A stretch of 5,624 nucleotides of DNA from Noviherbaspirillum sp. (GTDB lineage: Bacteria > Pseudomonadota > Gammaproteobacteria > Burkholderiales > Burkholderiaceae). How positions within the stretch are numbered: position 1 is the stretch's first letter; every line of letters starts with the position of its first letter. The stretch is from positions 1 to 5,624 of the forward strand of contig JAQGLQ010000314.1 in NCBI GenBank assembly GCA_028292785.1, read 5' to 3'. This document shows, one piece after another, positions 1 to 4,649 of the stretch. Both the position numbers and the translations under genes were made by a program. The notes beneath the pieces were generated by a model that did not search any database, had not been told where the DNA came from, and saw nothing but the letters and a program-made list of their open reading frames with translations.

Positions 1-272
1 GCGATGTCGCGGGCATCGAAGGCGTGCGGCGCGGACTGTCCGATTGGCTCGACTGGATGGGACTGATCGACGCCGGCCCACGCGCGCGTCTGGACCGCTA
101 CGTCGGTTATTACGAATCGTATGCGGAAAGCCATGACGCCCTGGACCGGGACACTGCCCTGCAGCAGGAGGTGCAGAATGTCGCGCATGCGGTGGCACGA
201 GCCGTCGGCGATCTGCGCGCCGGGAAGCTATCCGTTCCGGATGGCGAGCTGAAGTCGCCGCGGCCCAAGTAA
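1..272 (+). CDS. 3' end of an unidentified protein (5' end outside window)
   Basis: The frame is open from the left edge (it reads DVAGIEGVRRGLSDWLDWMG from position 3) to a TAA at 270-272, giving about 89 C-terminal residues. A GTG at 24 is in frame, but the frame continues upstream of it, so this is more likely an internal valine than a start. I do not recognise the family. The visible part is charged, probably helical, with a Trp/Tyr-rich stretch (DWLDWMG, RYVGYYESY) and a long polar helix, and a lysine/proline-rich tail. There is no signal peptide or membrane segment in the visible part. It does not look like the C-terminus of FlgA, which often sits near flgM in related bacteria. Its stop codon lies exactly at the left edge of the MITE-like element, and before that insertion it would have overlapped the flgM promoter. 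Codon use looks like that of the neighbours, so it is probably a real gene. Confidence 0.6.
   Translation, partial: DVAGIEGVRRGLSDWLDWMGLIDAGPRARLDRYVGYYESYAESHDALDRDTALQQEVQNVAHAVARAVGDLRAGKLSVPDGELKSPRPK
270..272. repeat. left copy of TAA target-site duplication (also a stop codon)
   Basis: TAA directly precedes the GAACC end of the element and is repeated at 542-544 directly after the GGTTC end. This left copy is the stop codon of the upstream gene. Three bases can match by chance, but the exact abutment to both perfect ends makes a true duplication likely. Confidence 0.7.
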
Positions 273-303
273 GAACCTGTTTAGGGTCTTTTTAGGGGTC
301 GCG
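273..303 (+). repeat. left terminal inverted repeat of the MITE-like element
   Basis: This 31-bp arm is an exact reverse complement of 511-541. It contains an A/T-rich core (TTTAGGGTCTTTTTAGGGG) that differs in composition from the GC-rich surroundings. The flanking A at 272 also pairs with T at 542, because the TAA duplication itself adds one complementary pair. Confidence 0.9.
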
Positions 304-510
304 CAGCCCCAGGAACATGCCGAATGCTAGGCGCGGCGACGCGGCGTAGCGGTGCTACGGTAAGGAGCCGCAACACCGCAGGCGGCCTGTTCCTGGGGCT
401 GCCCGCAGGGTTCGGGCGAGAAGGGACGCATTGCGGCGTTGCGGCGCTTGCACAGGGGATCCACCCTGTGCGGCGCACCGCGCCTTGCACTGCATCCCTT
501 CTCGCCCGAA

Positions 511-541
511 CGCGACCCCTAAAAAGACCCTAAACAGGTTC
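511..541 (-). repeat. right terminal inverted repeat of the MITE-like element
   Basis: This arm is an exact reverse complement of 273-303 with no mismatch over 31 bp. The absence of any difference between the arms suggests recent insertion or selection to keep the ends functional. Its last base is followed directly by the TAA that begins the flgM -35 box. Confidence 0.9.
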
Positions 542-544
542 TAA
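542..544. repeat. right copy of TAA target-site duplication (also part of the -35 box)
   Basis: TAA follows the right end of the element and forms the first three bases of the TAAAGTTT -35 element of the flgM promoter. Removing the element plus one TAA copy joins the upstream stop codon directly to AGTTT, which recreates the same -35 box. Confidence 0.7.
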
Positions 545-568
545 AGTTTGCGGACAAGGCGTCGATAT
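542..568 (+). promoter_or_regulatory. sigma-28 (FliA) promoter for flgM-flgN
   Basis: The sequence is TAAAGTTT (542-549), 11 bases, then GTCGATAT (561-568). The enterobacterial FliA consensus is TAAAGTTT-N11-GCCGATAA, so the -35 element matches 8 of 8, the spacing is exact and the -10 element matches 6 of 8. Transcription would begin a few bases after 568, leaving a leader of about 40 bases before the flgM start. It places the anti-sigma factor under control of the sigma factor it inhibits, a known feedback design for flgM. The upstream edge of the -35 box abuts the MITE-like element, so anything needed upstream of -35 has been replaced by the element. Confidence 0.85.
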
Positions 569-603
569 ACAGTGTGACGGCGGCCAAAGGCCCCAAATCA
601 GAT

Positions 604-610
604 GAGGAAA
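604..610 (+). promoter_or_regulatory. ribosome binding site that sets the flgM start
   Basis: GAGGAAA contains AGGA seven bases upstream of the GTG at 616. It favours 616 over the in-frame GTG at 574, which has no such site and lies at about the expected transcription start of the sigma-28 promoter. Confidence 0.75.
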
Positions 611-615
611 ATGTC

Positions 616-918
616 GTGAAAATTGATGACTCCAAAAAGCCCCAGGGTTACACCAACGTGACAACCTCTCGTACCGGCAAGGCCGCCGAAAAGCCGGCGG
701 TCGGCGGCGCTCCGGCCGCCAGCTCCGATAACGTGACGCTGTCGTCCAAGGCCCAGGCGCTTGCCGGACAGTCCGCTACCAATGGCGTATTCGATGCCAA
801 CAAGGTTGAAGAAATCAAGGCGGCGATCGCCAACGGCACTTTCCAGGTCAACCCCGAGCGCGTCGCCGACGGCCTGATCGACACCGTCAAGGACCTGCTC
901 TCCACCCGCAAAGGCTGA
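616..918 (+). CDS. flgM: anti-sigma-28 factor FlgM
   Basis: FlgM binds FliA (sigma-28) in the cytoplasm and blocks late flagellar transcription until it is exported through the completed hook-basal body. The product is 100 residues, close to the 97 of Salmonella FlgM. The N-terminus MKIDDSKKP matches the conserved FlgM start. Residues ~18-38 are Ala/Pro/Gly-rich and probably disordered. The sigma-binding C-terminal half runs from ~39 (NVTLSSKAQAL) through FDANKVEEIKAAIANGTF (59-76) to VNPERVADGLIDTVKDLL (78-95), the typical family pattern. The start is GTG at 616, chosen for its binding site at 604-610 and for N-terminal similarity. A longer version from GTG 574 would begin at about the transcription start and add 14 residues unlike the family. 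flgN begins four bases after the stop, and fliA is encoded nearby on the opposite strand. Confidence 0.94.
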   Translation: MKIDDSKKPQGYTNVTTSRTGKAAEKPAVGGAPAASSDNVTLSSKAQALAGQSATNGVFDANKVEEIKAAIANGTFQVNPERVADGLIDTVKDLLSTRKG

Positions 919-922
919 TTCC

Positions 923-1387
923 ATGCAAACTCCCGCCAGCACCCTCGCCGAAGAATGCGAAGCGACGCAATGTCTGATCGACCTGCTCAAGCACGAACAG
1001 GCGCATCTGATCGAAGCGAACGTCGAAGGGCTGGCCGGTCTCACGGAAGAAAAAGCGCGGATCGCGGAACAACTGACCCAGCTATCCCGGCGCCGCCATG
1101 GCGCCCTCTCGGCCGCCGGATCCGCGGCAACCGAAGCCGGCATGCAGGCCTGGCTGAACACCGATCCCGCGGCGGCTGAATACGCGGCGGCATGGGACGG
1201 CCTGCTCGCACTGGCGAAGGCCGCGAAAGAACTGAACCGTGTCAACGGCCTGCTGATCGGCCAGCATCTGGGCCGCACCCAGTCTGCCCTCAACGTCTTG
1301 CAGGGCAACGCCCGCGGCGGCAGCTTCTATGGTCCGGACGGACAATCGTCGACCAACCTCGCCAGCCGCAGGCTGGTGGTGGGCTGA
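923..1387 (+). CDS. flgN: FlgN, export chaperone for hook-filament junction proteins
   Basis: FlgN is a cytoplasmic type III export chaperone that binds the C-termini of FlgK and FlgL and brings them to the flagellar export gate. The product is 154 residues, mostly helical with predicted coiled coil: helices around 5-56 (ECEATQCLIDLLKHEQAHLI and on) and 86-127 (WDGLLALAKAAKELNRVNGL and on). The C-terminal GGSFYGPDGQSS (132-143) is the glycine/tyrosine motif common in this family (usually xYGxDG). ATG at 923 has AAAGG at 910-914, eight bases upstream and inside the end of flgM, so translation is probably coupled to flgM. The flgM-flgN pairing supports the assignment, since sequence conservation of FlgN is generally weak. 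It would be transcribed from the sigma-28 promoter in front of flgM, with possible readthrough from upstream. Confidence 0.9.
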   Translation: MQTPASTLAEECEATQCLIDLLKHEQAHLIEANVEGLAGLTEEKARIAEQLTQLSRRRHGALSAAGSAATEAGMQAWLNTDPAAAEYAAAWDGLLALAKAAKELNRVNGLLIGQHLGRTQSALNVLQGNARGGSFYGPDGQSSTNLASRRLVVG

Positions 1388-1481
1388 TCGCTTCTTCTTC
1401 GCATCCTCCAACTCCTCTCCGAAGAACCGAATTTCTTTCGCCCGCGCACCGCGCGGGAACCCGAAATGCAGCAGCGCGAAA
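1388..1481. other. convergent gap between flgN and motD with two weak hairpins
   Basis: The 94 bases separate the stops of flgN (+) and motD (-), where transcription from both sides must end. Two inverted repeats are visible: TTCTTCG (1395-1401) with CGAAGAA (1420-1426), and CCCGCGC (1441-1447) with GCGCGGG (1451-1457), the latter with a 3-base loop. Neither is followed by a clear T-run in either direction, so a canonical intrinsic terminator is not shown. The second could slow polymerase or form the 3' end with Rho's help. Confidence 0.4.
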
Positions 1482-2261
1482 CTATCTTCCTGTCGCAGAA
1501 GCGACCGGCACTTCGCGCACCGTGTCGGGCAGCGCGGAAAGAATGATGACTGCAACGCGGCGGTTGCGCAGGCGGCCGTCGGCGCTGTCGTTGCTCGCCA
1601 CCGGCCGGGTCGGGCCGCGCCCCACCGCCGTCAGCCGGCTCTCGGCCACCTTGCCATCGATGAATAGCCGCACGACGCTGCTCGCGCGCACGGCGGACAG
1701 CTCCCAGTTGGATGGATACAGCGCATTGCGGATCGGCATATTGTCGGTATGCCCCTCGACCTGAATGGCATGGTGATCGTCCTTCAGGATCGCCGCCACC
1801 GCCTTCAGTGCATCGCTGCTCTGCTCGTTGAGGCGCGCCTCGCCGGGAGCGAATAGCACGCTCGCATTGATTTCAAGCTGGACGCCCTGACTGGTCTGCG
1901 TCACGCGCACCTTGCCTTCGCGCACCAGCGGCGACATGACGTCGAGAATGTCGCGCGCGATGTGCGTCATGTATTCCTTTTCGCGGCGCAAGGCGTCGTT
2001 GTTGCGCTTCGGGACGGAAATGGGTTTCAGCGATGGCGGCGCCGAGATCGGCTCTTCGCCATTCATGACCGGCGCGGCCGGCGCACGGCCGAAGGCGTTG
2101 ATGAGCGAGTCGGAAATCGCGCGGTACTTGCTTTCGTTGACCGAAGAGATGGCATACATCACGACGAAGAATGCGAAAAGGAGCGTGATGAAATCGGCGT
2201 AGGAAACCAGCCAGCGGTCCTGGGCGGCGTCCTGTTCTTCCTCGTATCTTTTGCGGGCCAT
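1482..2261 (-). CDS. motD: flagellar motor stator protein MotD (MotB family)
   Basis: This is the peptidoglycan-anchoring half of a proton-driven stator; with MotC it turns proton flow into torque on the rotor. The product has 259 residues. A short cytoplasmic N-terminus is followed by one membrane helix (about 18-39) containing SYADFITLLFAFFVVMYAIS. D23 in this motif corresponds to the essential proton-carrying Asp32 of E. coli MotB. A linker (~60-120) leads to an OmpA-like peptidoglycan-binding domain (~128-245) with VEGHTDN (168-174), NWELSAVRA (185-193) and NRRV (233-236). The ATG at 2261 (reverse strand) has GGAG at 2271-2274 nine bases upstream and puts the membrane helix at the right distance. 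The frame stays open to about 2615, but that upstream part is antisense-like shadow over motC. It lies 50 bases after motC. MotB is the alternative name; operon position after fliA and MotC supports MotD. Confidence 0.94.
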   Translation of the reverse strand: MARKRYEEEQDAAQDRWLVSYADFITLLFAFFVVMYAISSVNESKYRAISDSLINAFGRAPAAPVMNGEEPISAPPSLKPISVPKRNNDALRREKEYMTHIARDILDVMSPLVREGKVRVTQTSQGVQLEINASVLFAPGEARLNEQSSDALKAVAAILKDDHHAIQVEGHTDNMPIRNALYPSNWELSAVRASSVVRLFIDGKVAESRLTAVGRGPTRPVASNDSADGRLRNRRVAVIILSALPDTVREVPVASATGR

Positions 2262-2311
2262 GGTGCGGCGCTCCGGTGGGCGTTGCTTTGCGATGCCGAT
2301 GCTGGAAACGC

Positions 2312-3049
2312 CTATCCGTAGGCCAGCATCCGCTCTTCGATCACTCGCGCATTGTCGCCATTCGCAATGCTGACGAATACATCGGCCATCAGTTCGCGCC
2401 GCGTCACCTCGGCCGAGACGATCGCCTTCAGCCGATTCGCGATGGGCAGCAACACCAGGTTCGCCAGACCGACGCCGTACAAGGTCGCGACGAAGGCGAC
2501 CGCGATGCCGCTGCCCAGCTTTGAAGGATCGGTCAGGTTTTCCATGACATGAATGAGGCCGAGCACCGCGCCGAGAATGCCGATGGTCGGCGCATAGCCG
2601 CCGGCTGCTTCCCATACCTTCACGGCCTGCCGCTCGCGGCGCTCGTAGGTGGAGATCTCGACGTCGAGGATGTCGCGCATGCGGTCCGGTTCAAGCCCAT
2701 CGACCGCCATGCGCAACCCCTTGGCGACGAAAGGATCGGGCATGGACTGCAAATACCGTTCGAGGCCGAGCAAGCCGTCGCGGCGCGCCGTGGCGCTCCA
2801 GATCTTGAGATCGGCCGCGAGTTCTTCCTGGTTTTGCTGCGGCGGCGCGAAGATCCAGCGCGCCATCTTTATGCCGCGCAGGCAGTTCCTCCCGCCGCTC
2901 TGCAGCAGGACCGCGCCGCAGGTGCCGGCGACCACCACCGCGAAGGCGGCCGGTTGCAGCAGCGAGCCCAGCGAGCCGCCTTCGAGCAGCCGTCCCGAGA
3001 GCACGCCCGCCAGCGCCAGCGCCAGGCCGGCTAGGCTAGCCCAGTCCAC
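2312..3049 (-). CDS. motC: flagellar motor stator protein MotC (MotA family)
   Basis: MotC is the multi-spanning stator subunit that pairs with MotD to form the proton channel and contacts the rotor protein FliG. The product has 245 residues. Four membrane segments are visible: about 3-20, 31-50, 150-171 (GGYAPTIGILGAVLGLIHVM) and 180-203 (GSGIAVAFVATLYGVGLANL), with a large cytoplasmic loop between the second and third. This is the MotA/TolQ/ExbB layout. The Pro of GGYAPTIG (154) corresponds to the conserved Pro173 of E. coli MotA, and LLPIA (200-204) carries the second conserved proline. The charged stretch DVEISTYERRERQ (129-141) lies in the part of the loop that faces the rotor. The start is GTG at 3049, inside the end of fliA (19-bp overlap), preceded by a purine-rich AAAGAAGAAGA; the next ATG in frame would remove two membrane segments. 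Overlap with fliA implies coupled translation. Confidence 0.93.
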   Translation of the reverse strand: MDWASLAGLALALAGVLSGRLLEGGSLGSLLQPAAFAVVVAGTCGAVLLQSGGRNCLRGIKMARWIFAPPQQNQEELAADLKIWSATARRDGLLGLERYLQSMPDPFVAKGLRMAVDGLEPDRMRDILDVEISTYERRERQAVKVWEAAGGYAPTIGILGAVLGLIHVMENLTDPSKLGSGIAVAFVATLYGVGLANLVLLPIANRLKAIVSAEVTRRELMADVFVSIANGDNARVIEERMLAYG

Positions 3050-3762
3050 TCTTCTTCTTTCAGCTTGGCGCGCAGGCGGGCGATCGCCTGGCTATGCAAC
3101 TGGCACACGCGCGATTCGGAGACGCCCATGACCGCGCCGATTTCCTTCAGGTTGAGCTCCTGTTCGTAATACAGGCCCATGACGATCTTTTCGCGTTCCG
3201 GCAGCGAGCCGATGGCGTCTATCACGGCCTTGCGGAAGCCGCCGTTGACCAGCGCCTGCAGCGGATCGCCCGATTCATCGACGCAATAGCGGTCGAGGAA
3301 ATTTTCGTTGCCTTCCTTGTCATGGAAATCCTCGTAATAGATCAGCTGGTGGCCGCCGCCGTCGCCCAGCATTTCCTGATAATCGGACAGCGACACCTTC
3401 AGCTCGCGCGCGATCTCGGTCTCGGTCGGCGGCCGTCCCAGCTTTTGCTGCAGCCCGGTCATCGCGACTTCGATCTTGCGCATGTTCTGCCGGATGCTGC
3501 GCGGCAGCCAGTCGGTGCTGCGCAATTCGTCCAGCATCGCGCCGCGGATGCGCTGCACCGCATAGGTCTCGAACTGCGCGCCATGCGTTTCTTCGTAGCG
3601 GTTGACGGCGTCGAGCAGCCCCATCATGCCGGCCTGGATCAGGTCGTCCACCTCGACGCTCGGCGGCAGCTTCGCGCGCATCTGGTGCGCGAGCCGCTTG
3701 ACCAGCATCGCGTGCTGCGCGAGAAGATCGTTCTTATCTACTTTTCCACTGACGGTGTACAT
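3031..3762 (-). CDS. fliA: flagellar sigma factor FliA (sigma-28)
   Basis: FliA directs RNA polymerase to late flagellar and chemotaxis promoters of the TAAA-N15-GCCGATAA type. The 243-residue product is full length for the family. Region 2 lies at about 17-85, with DDLIQAGMMGLLDAVNRYE (39-57) and AQFETYAVQRIRGAMLDELR (62-81), which includes the -10 recognition helix. Region 3 is about 95-145. Region 4 is about 180-233, with the -35 recognition helix-turn-helix in NLKEIGAVMGVSESRVCQLH (204-223). ATG at 3762 has AGG at 3770-3772 seven bases upstream, and the N-terminus MYTVSGKVDK matches betaproteobacterial FliA. It follows flhG by 62 bases and overlaps motC. Its antagonist flgM is encoded about 2 kb away on the other strand, behind a FliA-type promoter. 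Confidence 0.97.
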   Translation of the reverse strand: MYTVSGKVDKNDLLAQHAMLVKRLAHQMRAKLPPSVEVDDLIQAGMMGLLDAVNRYEETHGAQFETYAVQRIRGAMLDELRSTDWLPRSIRQNMRKIEVAMTGLQQKLGRPPTETEIARELKVSLSDYQEMLGDGGGHQLIYYEDFHDKEGNENFLDRYCVDESGDPLQALVNGGFRKAVIDAIGSLPEREKIVMGLYYEQELNLKEIGAVMGVSESRVCQLHSQAIARLRAKLKEEEWTGLA

Positions 3763-3824
3763 ATGAAAGCCTGATTGAAGAACCTGTGAGTTGTCTCCGG
3801 CGGCCGCGACCGCCGGCCGTTGCC
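3763..3824. other. flhG-fliA spacer with a short GC-rich hairpin
   Basis: The 62-base gap contains CCGGCGG (3797-3803) and CCGCCGG (3810-3816), a perfect 7-bp stem with a 6-base loop. No T-run follows on the minus strand, so it is not a standard terminator. It could partly attenuate transcription between flhG and fliA or affect mRNA stability. No sigma-28 promoter is apparent in the gap, so fliA is probably read with flhG. Confidence 0.35.
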
Positions 3825-4649
3825 TTATCTTCCCGGTCCGGGCGCCATGCCCCTGGATTCACCCGCCGCGAATCTGCCGGCGAGCCGACGAAACGCGACC
3901 GAGGCGCCGGCCATCGGAAAGGCATCCACCACCGCGCGGCCGAGACGCGCGGCGCGCGCCAGGTGCTCGTCGGCGGGCACCGAGCCCAGCGAATTCAGTT
4001 TCACCGCGAGATAGCGGCTGGCCGCGGCGGCCATGTTGCGAAACACCACCTGCGCTTCCTTTTCCGTCGCGCCGGTCACCAGCACGCTGAACGGCCGCTG
4101 TCCCAGTTCGCCGCTCAGGCGCTTGATCAGGGAATAGGCGTCGGTGATCGATTCCGCGCTGGTCGACACCTGCACCACGATTTCGCCCGCGCTCAGCGCC
4201 GGAATGCGAAAGGCGCCCTGCTCGCCGGGTTCCGCATCCACCAGGACGATGTCGGCGTGCGTCGCCAGCTGTTCGAACGCCTCCGACAGCCCCGAAATGG
4301 CCTCCAACCCCAGCGAGGAAAGCGGCACGCCGGCCGGCAGCAGGGCCGCCATGCCGAAGCCTTGCGGCATGCGCGTCACCACATCGTCGACGCGGCAGGT
4401 CCGCCAGGCGAGGTCGAGCAGCGTGGACGCGCCCGATTCGAGCAGTTCCCCCGCGATGCCGCGCTTCGCGCCGCGCGCATCCAGCAGCACCGCGTCGCTG
4501 CGTTCCTGCGCGAGCGACGCGCAGAGATTGACGAGCATCGCGCTTTTGTCGGCATCCGACACGGTGGACAGGAAGGTGAACCCGCGCGGCTTCGGTCCGG
4601 CGAGCATGCGCCGCAGGCCTTCGGCCTGGTCGAAATGGAAATTAGCCAA
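3825..4649 (-). CDS. flhG: FlhG (FleN/YlxH) MinD-like protein with a degenerate nucleotide-binding motif
   Basis: FlhG controls flagellar number and acts with the GTPase FlhF at the cell pole. The product has 274 residues from the TTG start at 4649. The N-terminus ANFHFDQAEGLRRML (2-16) is the conserved DQAxxLR helix known to stimulate FlhF GTP hydrolysis. A MinD-like fold follows: Walker A position at 30-36, a VLLDA strand at about 52-56, and a Walker-B-like DIVLVDAEPG further on. The Walker A region reads VSDADKS where the family has KGGVGKT, so the signature lysine and all glycines are missing and only the Lys-Ser pair remains. ATP binding and membrane-linked dimerisation may therefore be impaired. 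The start rests on GAGGTG at 4654-4659, four bases before TTG, and on family N-terminal similarity; the ATG at 4676 would add nine residues unlike the family. The gene overlaps the flhF stop by 8 bp. Confidence 0.88.
   Translation of the reverse strand: MANFHFDQAEGLRRMLAGPKPRGFTFLSTVSDADKSAMLVNLCASLAQERSDAVLLDARGAKRGIAGELLESGASTLLDLAWRTCRVDDVVTRMPQGFGMAALLPAGVPLSSLGLEAISGLSEAFEQLATHADIVLVDAEPGEQGAFRIPALSAGEIVVQVSTSAESITDAYSLIKRLSGELGQRPFSVLVTGATEKEAQVVFRNMAAAASRYLAVKLNSLGSVPADEHLARAARLGRAVVDAFPMAGASVAFRRLAGRFAAGESRGMAPGPGR

Larger units (their letters stand above)
273..541. mobile_element. MITE-like palindromic insertion element, 269 bp, non-coding
   Basis: The ends are perfect inverted repeats: 273-303 is the reverse complement of 511-541 (31 bp, starting GAACCTGTTTAGGG). 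TAA flanks both sides (270-272 and 542-544), as expected of a 3-bp target duplication. There is no transposase; the two short frames inside are palindrome by-products. Two internal inverted repeats (304-317 with 388-401, and 410-426 with 495-511) begin directly after the terminal stem, so a single strand can fold into a three-armed structure. The size, lack of coding content and target duplication fit a non-autonomous element moved in trans by a transposase encoded elsewhere. A 3-bp TNA duplication is known for the IS1031 subgroup of the IS5 family; assigning this element there is inference. It fills the whole gap between the upstream gene and the flgM promoter. An alternative is a chromosomal structured RNA or REP-like repeat. 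Confidence 0.85.

Noticed and set aside
281..533. Two 69-codon open frames, one per strand, inside the MITE-like element, both ending in the same residues RPLKRP
   Set aside because: They are mirror images created by the inverted ends, which supply the same stop on each strand. There is no binding site and the sequence is low in protein character.
598..1308. Long minus-strand open frame across flgM and flgN
   Set aside because: It is an antisense shadow of two well-recognised genes in GC-rich DNA and shows no family features.
1441..1457. Perfect 7-bp GC hairpin as an intrinsic terminator
   Set aside because: It has no T-run on either strand, so it is listed only as part of the convergent gap.
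2262..2615. Upstream extension of the motD frame to 2615
   Set aside because: It overlaps most of the 3' part of motC, and the ATG at 2261 gives the correct MotB-type N-terminus with a binding site.
3779..3787. AGAACCTGT upstream of fliA, equal to the first nine bases of the element's end
   Set aside because: The match stops after nine bases and no second end or target duplication is nearby, so it is best taken as chance.
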